From an uncultured Eubacteriales bacterium (GTDB lineage: Bacteria > Bacillota > Clostridia > Christensenellales > Aristaeellaceae): a DNA stretch of 11,486 nt. Shown here piece after piece: positions 1-7,010 of the stretch. The DNA is taken from positions 1 through 11,486 of the forward strand of contig UQNM01000068.1 of NCBI GenBank assembly GCA_900542395.1, given 5' to 3'. Positions within the stretch are counted from its first letter, which is position 1; the number at the start of each line of letters is the position of its first letter. Made by a program: the position numbers and the translations under genes. The notes under the pieces were generated by a model, which did no database searches, was not told where the DNA came from, and saw nothing but the letters and a program-made list of their open reading frames with translations.

Positions 1-98
1 TGCGCATGGGCTATTTCTGCAAGGATAAGGATTCCACGGCGGATATGGCCGTCTTCAACCGCGTCGTTCCGCTGAAGGACAGCTATAAGCCGGAATAA
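1..98 (+). CDS. glnS: Glutaminyl-tRNA synthetase, C-terminal end (partial)
   Basis: The reading frame starting at base 3 is open to a TAA at 96-98 and encodes 31 residues beginning RMGYFCKDKDS and ending KDSYKPE. Bacterial GlnRS proteins finish in the same way, with a GYF-C-D-DS stretch, a V-FNR motif and a KD(T/S) near the C terminus, so this is the end of the anticodon-binding beta-barrel domain of GlnRS. The enzyme charges tRNA-Gln with glutamine directly in the cytoplasm. Only the tail is visible; the catalytic domain lies outside the window. It sits 61 bp upstream of gltX on the same strand, so the two are probably co-transcribed. The identification rests on a short stretch but the motif order is characteristic. 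Confidence 0.75.
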   Translation, partial: RMGYFCKDKDSTADMAVFNRVVPLKDSYKPE

Positions 99-115
99 GT
101 TGCGGGGGCTGCGTT

Positions 116-130
116 CGGGGCTTTGCCCCG
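116..130 (+). other. Short GC-rich hairpin between glnS and gltX
   Basis: CGGGGC (116-121) and GCCCCG (125-130) form a perfect 6-bp inverted repeat with a TTT loop in the 61-bp gap between glnS and gltX. No T tract follows, so it is not a standard intrinsic terminator. It ends 13 bases before the gltX ribosome binding site (GAAGGAG, 144-150). It may stabilise or process the mRNA, or have no function. Confidence 0.3.
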
Positions 131-159
131 GCGTTCCCCATGAGAAGGAGAAAGAAATC

Positions 160-1677
160 ATGTCTGATGAAGTTCGCACGCGATTTGCGCCCAGCCCGAC
201 GGGCTATCTGCATCTGGGCGGCCTGCGCACCGCGCTGTATACCTATCTGTTCGCCAAGAAGCACGGCGGCAAGTTCATTCTGCGCATCGAGGATACCGAT
301 CAGGAGCGCGAGGTGCCCGGCGCGGTCGATCTGATCTATAAATCCATGCGTCAAGCCGGTCTGGCCTACGACGAGGGCCCGGATGTGGGCGGCGAATACG
401 GCCCGTATATCCAGACCCAGCGCCGCGACCTCTACCCCAAGTTCGCTTGGGAGCTGGTCGAAAAGGGCGGCGCTTACTGCTGCTTCTGCACCAAGGAAGA
501 GATCGAGGCCGACCGCAAGGCCGCCGAGGCCAAAGGCGAAACCTACAAATACAACAAAAAGTGCCTGCACAACGTCAGCCTTGAGGAGGCCAAGCGCCGC
601 ATCGCGGCGGGCGAGCCCTACGTCATCCGCCAGAACGTGCCGACCACGGGCAAAGCGTCCTTCGACGACATGCTCTACGGCCACGTCGAGGTGGATTGCG
701 ACACGCTGGATGACAACGTGCTCATCAAGGCTGACGGTCTGCCGACCTACAACTTCGCCAACGTCGTGGACGATCACCTGATGGCCATCAGCCACGTCAT
801 GCGCGGCACGGAATACCTCTCCTCCGCGCCGAAATACAACCTGCTCTACGAGGCCTTCGGCTGGAAGCCGCCGATCTATCTGCATCTGCCGCCCGTTATG
901 ATCGAATCCGTGCTCAAGGATAAGGAAACCAAGCAGCCGATTCTGGATGAAAACGGAAACGAGCAGCCGATCGTCCGCAAGCTCTCCAAGCGCTGGGGCG
1001 ATCCCTCCTTCGAGGATCTGCTGCAAAAGGGCTACCTCAAGGAAGCGATCATCAACTACATCGCGCTGCTGGGCTGGGCGCCGAAGGACACCAATGAGGA
1101 ATTCTTCTCGATGGATGATCTCATCCGCATCTTCGATGAAAACGGCATCAACAAGAGCCCGTCGATCTTCGACACCAACAAGCTGACGTGGTTCAACGCC
1201 GAATATATCCGCCGCCTGACCCCGGAGGCCTACGCCGAAATGGCCAAGCCGTGGCTCTCTCAGGTGCTCGACCCGCAGAAGTTCGACCTCGACCGCCTCT
1301 GCCAGCTTTTGCAGGCGCGCACCGAGATTTTCAGCCAGCTTCCGGGCATGGTGGATTTCCTCGCCGAGATGCCGGCGTTGGATATGGCGCTGTTCACCAA
1401 CAAAAAGAGCAAATCCACGCCGGAAACCAGCAAGGCGGCGCTCGAATTTATCCGCCCGATTCTCTCCGGCATGGCCGATTGGACGGAGGCCAACCTCCAC
1501 GATACCGTGATGGCCGCCATTCCCGAATCCGGCATGAAGAACGCCACCGTGCTCTGGCCGCTGCGCATCGCCATCACCGGCCGCGCCGCTACCCCCGGCG
1601 GTGCGTTTGAAATGGCGTATCTGCTCGGCAAGGACGAAACGATGAAACGCCTTGACGACGCGATGGCCAAGCTCTAA
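160..1677 (+). CDS. gltX: Glutamate--tRNA ligase
   Basis: Class I aminoacyl-tRNA synthetase of 505 residues that activates glutamate with ATP and transfers it to tRNA-Glu in the cytoplasm. The N terminus carries the GluRS signature RFAPSPTGYLHLGGLRTAL with the HIGH-equivalent HLGG at residues 18-21. The zinc-binding pattern C-x-C-x24-C-x-H is complete (C108, C110, C135, H137) and has the same spacing as in the E. coli enzyme. The KMSKS-equivalent is KLSKR at 274-278. About 25 residues (roughly 249-273) separate the HLPPVMI strand from KLSKR, longer than the short loop of many bacterial GluRS. The C-terminal anticodon-binding part ends with a TPGGAFEMAYLLGK stretch. The ATG at 160 is chosen because GAAGGAG lies 9 bases upstream and homology starts here; an in-frame TTG at 100 has no such support. 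With glnS directly upstream, this enzyme probably charges only tRNA-Glu (inference). Confidence 0.96.
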   Translation: MSDEVRTRFAPSPTGYLHLGGLRTALYTYLFAKKHGGKFILRIEDTDQEREVPGAVDLIYKSMRQAGLAYDEGPDVGGEYGPYIQTQRRDLYPKFAWELVEKGGAYCCFCTKEEIEADRKAAEAKGETYKYNKKCLHNVSLEEAKRRIAAGEPYVIRQNVPTTGKASFDDMLYGHVEVDCDTLDDNVLIKADGLPTYNFANVVDDHLMAISHVMRGTEYLSSAPKYNLLYEAFGWKPPIYLHLPPVMIESVLKDKETKQPILDENGNEQPIVRKLSKRWGDPSFEDLLQKGYLKEAIINYIALLGWAPKDTNEEFFSMDDLIRIFDENGINKSPSIFDTNKLTWFNAEYIRRLTPEAYAEMAKPWLSQVLDPQKFDLDRLCQLLQARTEIFSQLPGMVDFLAEMPALDMALFTNKKSKSTPETSKAALEFIRPILSGMADWTEANLHDTVMAAIPESGMKNATVLWPLRIAITGRAATPGGAFEMAYLLGKDETMKRLDDAMAKL

Positions 1678-1698
1678 TTTCATTCTTTATCCGTTAGG

Positions 1699-1735
1699 AA
1701 AACCCCGATACTGCGCGCGGTGTCGGGGGTTTTTT
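1699..1735 (+). terminator. Rho-independent terminator after gltX
   Basis: A stem pairs AACCCCGATAC (1701-1711) with GTGTCGGGGGT (1720-1730), with one G-T wobble and one mismatch, around an 8-base GC-rich loop. It is followed by a run of T (1730-1735), 22 bases after the gltX stop codon. On the other strand the same hairpin is followed by only four T, so it may also act weakly on transcripts of the surface-protein gene arriving from the right. Confidence 0.85.
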
Positions 1736-1812
1736 CGTCTTATTTGTGCGAAAAAAGCGGCCGCAAGCCCCTGCCCACGGTCGCCGTCGGATGCGCCGAT
1801 CACATCCGTTTA

Positions 1813-4041
1813 TTATTCGATTTTCCCTTTTCCTTTGCGGACGCATTGGGTGATTCCCAAACCACTCGCAAGCAGGAGCACCGTCCAGAGCAGCCAATGG
1901 CTCTTGTCGCCCGTTTGCGGAACGTCAACCCGAATATCGTCATTCGTGATCGTAAAGACCGAACCTTTGCGCTCGACCACAGCCTTAAAGCCGTTCGGCA
2001 CTTCGGGTTCTTCCACAGTCCATGCGTCCTTGGCGCTCAAATCGTCCCACGTATACGTCCAGCGGTTCGCATCGCTCAGTACAGCCGTCCGATCCATGTT
2101 TCCGTTTTTATAGAGCGCCACAGTCACCGAATCGGTCGCCGTTCCACCGTCGTTCAGCTTCCAAACCTTCTTGACCGTCACAGATATCGTGTCTTCCTTC
2201 TCTATCTGTTTGCGCGTCCATTGCGCGTAGACCGTCAGGCTCTGCTTCACTTCGGTTTCTGCCGTAAACGCCGCGCCCGTTCCGTCCGCTTTGGTGTTCC
2301 AGCCCGTAAATTCGTACCCTTCGCGCGTCGGCTGGACGCTCAGCAGTTCAAACCGGGCGCTCGCTCCCTCGTCCACCTTCTGCGTCATCACGCGCGGGTC
2401 GGCTTCGGTGTCGCCTCCGTTTTTATCAAACGTAACGGAAATTTCCGTCTGCTTGCGCGTCCATTGCGCGTAGACCGTCAGGCTCTGCTTCACTTCGGTT
2501 TCCGCCGTGAACGCCGTGCCCGTTCCGTCCGCTTTGGTGTTCCAACCCGTAAATGCGTACCCTTCGCGCGTCGGCTGGACGCTCGGCAGTTCAAAATGAT
2601 TGCCATTCGGGTTTTGCTCCTGCGTCATCCTGTTCGGGTTGGCCTCGGTGTCGCCTCCGTTTTTGTCAAACGTGACGGAAATGCCCGTGGCGACCTGCCA
2701 CATGTAATAATTGTTCGGATCGTCAAGATCGTCCTTGCGTTTCAAGAACCAATCTTCCCGCAGGGCGTCTTCGTTGCCCAGCAGAAACACGCTCTGCGCG
2801 GGCGCGTCGCCGTCCCTCAGCGCGACGATGTAATTATCCCCGAGTTGCGGATTTTCCAGCTTCGTCCAATCCTCCGGGGCTACCGTATTGACCGTGGTGG
2901 TGCCGCTGGCCAATTCCTTGATTTCAAGAGGAATCTTTCCGTTGCTATAATTTTCTCCGGACTTTACGGCAGGCAGGCGAAGCTCTGCGTTACTTCCTTC
3001 GTACTCCCCACCAAATCGCGACGGCTTCATCAACGCCATCATGCCGCAAGATGTAACCTTTCCGCTAACGAGGGTTGTTCCGTGAGCGACGTATTGGCCT
3101 TTTCCACCGATGGACATCGTGCCTGCAATTTTCGCATCAAAATGCGTCTCATCGCCGACAGAAAGCTGTTCCCACGTGCCGTTTACAACGGCGTTTCCTG
3201 TCAGTTCAATCGTTTCCAGATCATCCGTTTTGAGGATGCTGCCTTCTTGGACGGTCAAATCGCCCGTCAGCCACAATCCGTTCAGCTTCACGTCGGAATT
3301 GTTTTCCACAAAGGTTTCGGTTGACGACTGAATAAAGGGAATCTCAGCCTTGCAAGCCGTCAACCTAACCGTTACGTTTTCAGGCGTTGCTTTATAATTT
3401 GATGTCGAGACCACGCCGGTTCGGATTTTCGGACTGCCGGTGATTGTGATCTGCGAACCTTTATTGATCGTTCTCCAGTTTGTCAGGCGAATGATATTCA
3501 CGTCGCCGCCGTTCACATTGATTTCGCACCTACCGGCTATCGTGCTGCTATAGTTCGCATAAATATCGCCTTCGTCGTAATCCTCGTCTTCGTAATACGA
3601 GTTTTTCAACTCGACACCTGTAGCGTTAATAATCACATTGCCATCAACCGTTGAATCATATGCTGCACCGGTGATGTTTTCCACATGAGAACCATGAACA
3701 TTGATGGTGATATTGCCTCCAACGTTGCCGCGAAGCGCTCCGTAAATCTCAGGAAGATCATATGTAGTGGGTTTCGTGTTTCTATCCCAGCCCCAGACGT
3801 TCTCATAAGCATCAATCGTAATATTGCCGCCAATCGCATAATTACCGATAGCACCCGGCATAGTCGCAAAGGAATGACCCGCGCCAATGATCGGCCAGTT
3901 GCTGTTCAAACGCAAAACGCGGTCGGTATTTTCGTACTTCGGCGAACCGGCTATGATATGCAGATTACCGTGAATGATGGATTTGTCAGCAGGTTCCTCC
4001 GTACCGACAATGCCCAGTACCCCCCCCCGCACGGATATCAA
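1813..4041 (-). CDS. LPXTG-type wall-anchored surface protein, C-terminal part (separated by a frameshift)
   Basis: This 742-residue frame holds the larger, C-terminal part of a sortase-anchored surface protein. It has no plausible start of its own: only a TTG at 4041 without a ribosome binding site. Removing one G from the G9 tract at 4020-4028 fuses it to the N-terminal part, giving about 995 residues. Using the numbering of this fragment, residues 1 to about 350 contain recurring short strands of the G-N-(I/V)-T-(I/L) type, suggesting a beta-helix. Two InlB/Flg_new-type repeats occupy about 454-533 and 534-617, each with VTFDKNGGDTEA, GY-FTGWNTKADGTG and LTVYAQW. A Cna-B-like domain (about 618-702) has candidate isopeptide residues K624/K625, E677 and N700. 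The end is a sorting signal: VPQTGD at 707-712, a hydrophobic segment, then RKGKGK. The protein is likely covalently linked to peptidoglycan and adhesin-like; the ligand is unknown. GC content is lower than in neighbouring genes. Confidence 0.85.
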   Translation of the reverse strand: MISVRGGVLGIVGTEEPADKSIIHGNLHIIAGSPKYENTDRVLRLNSNWPIIGAGHSFATMPGAIGNYAIGGNITIDAYENVWGWDRNTKPTTYDLPEIYGALRGNVGGNITINVHGSHVENITGAAYDSTVDGNVIINATGVELKNSYYEDEDYDEGDIYANYSSTIAGRCEINVNGGDVNIIRLTNWRTINKGSQITITGSPKIRTGVVSTSNYKATPENVTVRLTACKAEIPFIQSSTETFVENNSDVKLNGLWLTGDLTVQEGSILKTDDLETIELTGNAVVNGTWEQLSVGDETHFDAKIAGTMSIGGKGQYVAHGTTLVSGKVTSCGMMALMKPSRFGGEYEGSNAELRLPAVKSGENYSNGKIPLEIKELASGTTTVNTVAPEDWTKLENPQLGDNYIVALRDGDAPAQSVFLLGNEDALREDWFLKRKDDLDDPNNYYMWQVATGISVTFDKNGGDTEANPNRMTQEQNPNGNHFELPSVQPTREGYAFTGWNTKADGTGTAFTAETEVKQSLTVYAQWTRKQTEISVTFDKNGGDTEADPRVMTQKVDEGASARFELLSVQPTREGYEFTGWNTKADGTGAAFTAETEVKQSLTVYAQWTRKQIEKEDTISVTVKKVWKLNDGGTATDSVTVALYKNGNMDRTAVLSDANRWTYTWDDLSAKDAWTVEEPEVPNGFKAVVERKGSVFTITNDDIRVDVPQTGDKSHWLLWTVLLLASGLGITQCVRKGKGKIE
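2211..2440 (-). repeat. Tandem repeat copy encoding the second InlB/Flg_new-type domain
   Basis: This 230-bp stretch is nearly identical to 2454-2680, with start points 243 bp apart (81 codons). Long blocks such as the one encoding TAETEVKQSLTVYAQWTRKQ match base for base or nearly so. The central part (around 2345-2395) differs much more and encodes different residues. This suggests a recent duplication followed by divergence or recombination in the middle. Confidence 0.85.
2454..2680 (-). repeat. Tandem repeat copy encoding the first InlB/Flg_new-type domain
   Basis: Partner of the 2211-2440 copy and one codon shorter (227 bp). In the protein it comes first, since the gene is on the minus strand. 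The segment around 2590-2640 encodes QEQNPNGNHFEL where the other copy has QKVDEGASARFEL. Near-identity on both sides makes copy-number change by homologous recombination possible. Confidence 0.85.
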
Positions 4042-4801
4042 GCGTTACATTTCCTTTCATTTCGCAGCCGTATGTGCCTTCAATGGCGGGGCTTGCGTTG
4101 CTGTTTTTGTTGTCATAAATCAGCGTCGCGTTGCCGCCGACAGAAACGGCAGGGCTGTTTTTGCCATCTCCGCTGCTGCCGTCGCCGGTCATGCAGCCGG
4201 GGTTCACGTGGTTTCCACCCTGCATCCGAATATCGCCCGTGATTTCCAGATAGGTATCGCCCTCTACCGAGCCTTGATACGAGCCGCCGATCACGTCATG
4301 CAGGCCGCTGTTGGACGACGGGTTAATATAACCGCTCGCCGCGATAACGACATGCGTGCTGGCTACCGTCGTCTTATAACCGCCGCCGTAAAGCGTTTCC
4401 CTCAGATGAATCTGGCCGTTTTCGGTGAAGACCGTGTTATAGCCGTTGCAGAACAGCCGTCTGCCGGTCACGTTGACGTTGTCGAACGTGCAGTCGCCCG
4501 TCAAAATGCCATAGCTGGGAAAGGAGAATGTCTTCATTTCCCCTTCTGACCGAACAGTGATGTGCTTTCCGGCCACACCAAAGGACGTAATATACGTTTC
4601 TCCCCCCATATTAGGCGCTTGAACGTCCCCCCTCAGGACGATCACCGCCTCGGTTCCCGAACCGGCGGCGATTGCGTCCAGCGCAGTCTTCAGTTCATCG
4701 CTTGTCGAAACCGTGTACAGGCTCTCCGCAAACGCGGCCGCCCCCAGCAGCGTGAGCATCATCACGAGCGCAATAACGCCCGATAAAAGCGCTTTTTTCA
4801 T
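3986..4801 (-). CDS. LPXTG-type surface protein, N-terminal part with signal peptide (truncated by the frameshift)
   Basis: This 271-residue frame is the start of the surface protein whose remainder is at 1813-4041. It opens with a signal peptide: MKK, a hydrophobic core ending LLGAAAFA, and likely cleavage after residue 25 before ESLYT. The rest is a secreted region with glycine-rich strands (GGNATLIYDN, KGNVTLDI, GDTYLEITGDI) like those continuing in the second fragment. About 260 residues belong to the true frame; the last 11 (from GTGHCRYGG) arise from reading through the G9 tract in the wrong frame. The ATG at 4801 is preferred because AGAGGGGG lies 9 bases upstream; an in-frame TTG at 4822 lies upstream of that site. 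As written, the product would be secreted without a wall anchor. An RGD tripeptide at residues 57-59 is probably coincidental. Confidence 0.8.
   Translation of the reverse strand: MKKALLSGVIALVMMLTLLGAAAFAESLYTVSTSDELKTALDAIAAGSGTEAVIVLRGDVQAPNMGGETYITSFGVAGKHITVRSEGEMKTFSFPSYGILTGDCTFDNVNVTGRRLFCNGYNTVFTENGQIHLRETLYGGGYKTTVASTHVVIAASGYINPSSNSGLHDVIGGSYQGSVEGDTYLEITGDIRMQGGNHVNPGCMTGDGSSGDGKNSPAVSVGGNATLIYDNKNSNASPAIEGTYGCEMKGNVTLDIRAGGGTGHCRYGGTC
4020..4028 (-). repeat. Homopolymer of nine G (coding strand) at the frame break
   Basis: Nine consecutive C on the plus strand are nine G on the coding strand. After the codons for LDIR, the tract as written reads into a TGA at 3986-3988. A total of 8 or 11 G would continue into the long C-terminal frame (RAGGVLGIVGTEE). 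A total of 10 G would also stop early, at a TAG at 3951-3953. Long mononucleotide runs are prone to replication slippage and to sequencing error. Confidence 0.9.
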
Positions 4802-4833
4802 TCTGGTTTTCCCCCTCTTCAAAAAACAGACAT

Positions 4834-4864
4834 GTTATACATGATAAAACAAAAACTGCATCAA
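4834..4864 (-). promoter_or_regulatory. Possible promoter and palindrome upstream of the surface-protein gene
   Basis: On the minus strand TTGATG (4864-4859) and TATAAC (4839-4834) are separated by 19 bases, longer than the usual 17. Over the -10 element lies a perfect inverted repeat, CATGT-TAT-ACATG (4831-4843), that could be an operator. The predicted transcript would start about 25 bases before the ATG. This stretch is AT-rich compared with its surroundings. Support is by motif only. Confidence 0.35.
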
Positions 4865-4904
4865 ATGCGGGCGGCCATCGGCCATCCATTTTTGTGCAGC
4901 TTTT
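4846..4904 (-). terminator. Candidate terminator downstream of the deoB-punA operon
   Basis: On the minus strand AAAAGCTGCA (4904-4895) can pair with TGCAGTTTTT (4860-4851) across a loop that contains a GGCC-rich mini-hairpin (around 4872-4885). The right arm runs into TTTTTGTTTT. A second weak hairpin (CCCTC/GAGGG, around 4939-4962) lies closer to the punA stop codon but lacks a T tract. The long loop makes this a tentative call. Confidence 0.3.
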
Positions 4905-5004
4905 GGGGTTTCGCTCATCCATAGGCGCATCGAATTCCGCCCTCCTTTTTCAAAAGAGGGAGGCCGTGCGGCGTGTCCGCACCCAAAAATGTATTGGCGT
5001 TATT

Positions 5005-5823
5005 TTACATTTTTTCGATGATCCTGTCAAGCAGATTTCTGAATTGTCCCTTCACGCGATTGGCCGTTTCCGTCACCTCCGCGTGGTTGAGCGGCTGGTC
5101 GAGAATCCCCGCCGCCATGTTCGTGATGCAGCTTATGCCCAGCACGCGCATGCCGCCGTGGCGCGCCACGATGACCTCCGGCACGGTGCTCATGCCCACC
5201 GCGTCCGCGCCGAGCGTGCGCAGCATGCGGATTTCCGCCGGGGTTTCATACGTCGGGCCGGTCATCTGCGCATAAACGCCCTCGCGCAGCGCAAAGCCCT
5301 GCTCGTTTGCACATTCGTGCGCCAGCGCGCGCAGCTCCTTGTCAAACGCGCAGCTCATATCCGGGAAGCGCGGGCCGAACGCATCGAGATTCGGGCCGAT
5401 CAGCGGGTTCTGCGCCGTCATGCTGAACATATCGCCGATCACCATCAGCTCGCCCGGATGGTAGCCGAGGTTCACGCCGCCCGCCGCGTTGGTGACGACC
5501 AGCGTCTTCACGCCGATTTTCTGCATCACGCGAACCGGCAGGGTCACGTCCTTCATGCCGTAGCCCTCGTAGTAATGGAAGCGCCCCTGCATCATCACCA
5601 CGCGCTTGCCGTACAGCGTGCCGCAGCACCACATGCCCGCGTGCCCCGCGACCGTCGAGCGCGGGAAGCCGGGGATTTCGCTGTACGGCAGCTTGACCGC
5701 GTCTTCAAGCGCCTCGGCGTAATCGCCCAGACCGCTGCCCAGAATCACGCCGATATCGGCCTTGCCGCAGACGGCGAGCACCTTCGCCGCCGCCTCGTCG
5801 ATTCTCTTCATTTCATCCATCAT
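5005..5823 (-). CDS. punA: Purine-nucleoside phosphorylase (trimeric PNP class)
   Basis: A 272-residue cytoplasmic enzyme that splits purine nucleosides with phosphate to give a free base and (deoxy)ribose-1-phosphate. Family motifs occur in order: VILGSGLG (26-33, phosphate binding), AGHAG (59-63), GRFHYYEGY (80-88), VTNAAGGVN (110-118), the base-site region MTGPTYETPAEIR (187-199), GMSTVPEVIVARH (210-222) and CITNMAAG (232-239). Length is typical for the trimeric PunA/PupG family. The ATG at 5823 overlaps the deoB stop codon in an ATGA arrangement and has GGAGG 7 bases upstream inside the end of deoB, so translation is probably coupled. A second ATG immediately follows. DeoB next door uses its sugar-phosphate product. 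The symbol could equally be pupG or deoD by different naming; the trimeric class is clear. Confidence 0.95.
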   Translation of the reverse strand: MMDEMKRIDEAAAKVLAVCGKADIGVILGSGLGDYAEALEDAVKLPYSEIPGFPRSTVAGHAGMWCCGTLYGKRVVMMQGRFHYYEGYGMKDVTLPVRVMQKIGVKTLVVTNAAGGVNLGYHPGELMVIGDMFSMTAQNPLIGPNLDAFGPRFPDMSCAFDKELRALAHECANEQGFALREGVYAQMTGPTYETPAEIRMLRTLGADAVGMSTVPEVIVARHGGMRVLGISCITNMAAGILDQPLNHAEVTETANRVKGQFRNLLDRIIEKM

Positions 5824-6986
5824 TTCAGTTCCTCCAGAAAAGAAGTTCCGCGCAGCGGGTTCGCCAGGCCGAAATAATCCAGCACCGTCGCGCTGATGTC
5901 CGCGTATGTCGCGCGCACGCCCAGGTTCACGCCGCCCTGCATCTTCCTGCTCCAAACCAGCAGCGGCGTGTGCTCGCGCGTGTGGTCGGTGCCGCTGTGG
6001 CACGGGTCGCAGCCGTGGTCGGCGGTGATCATCAGCAGATCGTCCTCGCCCATCTTCGCCTGAATCTCCGGGAGCTGCGCGTCAAACGCCTCCAGCGCGG
6101 CGGCGTAGCCCTTCACATCGCGGCGATGGCCATATACCATATCGAAATCGACCAGATTGACGAACAGCAGGCCGTCAAAATCCTCGTCCATCGCCTCGAA
6201 CGTCGCCTGCATGCAGGCCGGGTTGCCCGCCGCGTGGTTGCTCTTGGTGATGCCGTGGTGATCGAAGATATCCTCAATCTTGCCCACGCCGTAGACCGTC
6301 TTGCCGTTCTCTTTCAGAATGTCGCACATCGTCTGCGGCGGTTGCGCGCTGAAATCGCGGCGCGCGCCGGTGCGCTTGAACGCGCCCGCCTGGTCGCCGA
6401 CGAACGGACGCGCGATGACGCGGCCGACCTCCAGCTCGCCCGTCAGCAGCTCGCGCGCGATTTGGCAATCGCGATACAGCTCCTCCAGCGGCACAACCGC
6501 TTCGTTCGCCGCGATCTGGAAGACGCTGTCCGCCGAGGTATAGACGATCAGCTTCCCGGTCTTGATGTGCTCCTCGCCCAGCTCATCGAGGATCGCCGTG
6601 CCGGAGGCGGGCTTGTTGCCCAGCGTGCCGCGGCCGACGGCCTTTTCAAACCGCTCGATGAAATCCTGCGGGAAGCCGTTCGGGAACGTCGGGAACGCCT
6701 GCGCAAGCTGAACGCCCGCGATTTCCCAGTGGCCGGTCGTGGTGTCCTTTCCGGCGGAAACCTCGCGCAGCTTGCCGAAGCAGCCCTTCGGCGCATCCAC
6801 CCTGCCGGGGAAGCTTGCGCCGTCGATATTCGCCAGCCCCAGCTCCATCAGATGCGGCAGTTTCGGATGGCAGGTGTTGATGATATGGCCGAGCGTATCC
6901 GCGCCCTTGTCGCCGTAATTCGCAGCGTCCGGCAGTTCGCCGATGCCCACGCTGTCCAGAACGATGACGATTGCTTTTTTGTTCAT
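5820..6986 (-). CDS. deoB: Phosphopentomutase
   Basis: A 388-residue metalloenzyme of the alkaline phosphatase superfamily. It interconverts (deoxy)ribose-1-phosphate and (deoxy)ribose-5-phosphate, feeding nucleoside sugars into central metabolism. By alignment from memory with the Bacillus cereus enzyme, the two-manganese site and the phosphorylated Thr are present: D11 in VLDSVGIGE, T83 in GKDTTTGHWE, D282 and H287 in FDMVYGHRRD, D323 and H324 in TADHGCDP, and H335 in TDHTREHTP. The inserted cap domain (about 95-215) is present. The start at 6986 is fixed by AAAGGAGGAG just upstream. It is the first gene of a two-gene salvage operon with the purine nucleoside phosphorylase gene, the same pairing as drm-pupG in Bacillus subtilis. 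Its promoter is at 7037-7065. Confidence 0.97.
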   Translation of the reverse strand: MNKKAIVIVLDSVGIGELPDAANYGDKGADTLGHIINTCHPKLPHLMELGLANIDGASFPGRVDAPKGCFGKLREVSAGKDTTTGHWEIAGVQLAQAFPTFPNGFPQDFIERFEKAVGRGTLGNKPASGTAILDELGEEHIKTGKLIVYTSADSVFQIAANEAVVPLEELYRDCQIARELLTGELEVGRVIARPFVGDQAGAFKRTGARRDFSAQPPQTMCDILKENGKTVYGVGKIEDIFDHHGITKSNHAAGNPACMQATFEAMDEDFDGLLFVNLVDFDMVYGHRRDVKGYAAALEAFDAQLPEIQAKMGEDDLLMITADHGCDPCHSGTDHTREHTPLLVWSRKMQGGVNLGVRATYADISATVLDYFGLANPLRGTSFLEELK

Positions 6987-7010
6987 ATGCTCCTCCTTTG
7001 CGTTTTCTTC

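Noticed and set aside
55..1683. A 542-codon open frame on the minus strand opposite gltX
   Set aside because: Its translation shows no recognisable domain and mirrors the GC-rich third-position pattern of gltX, whose product is unmistakable. It is a shadow frame.
1757..1764. GCGGCCGC followed on the minus strand by six T, downstream of the surface-protein gene
   Set aside because: The palindrome has no loop and cannot form an ordinary terminator stem by itself; the hairpin at 1699-1735 is the better candidate.
4625..4633. RGD tripeptide (residues 57-59) in the surface protein as a possible integrin-binding motif
   Set aside because: Three residues occur easily by chance and the stretch looks like a beta strand to turn transition (VIVLRGDVQ) common in pectate-lyase-like repeats.
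4703..4709. TGTCGAA, a perfect core of the Spo0A box, inside the start of the surface-protein gene
   Set aside because: A 7-base match is expected by chance at this window size, and it lies about 100 bp inside the coding region. A similar TTCGACA occurs within gltX.
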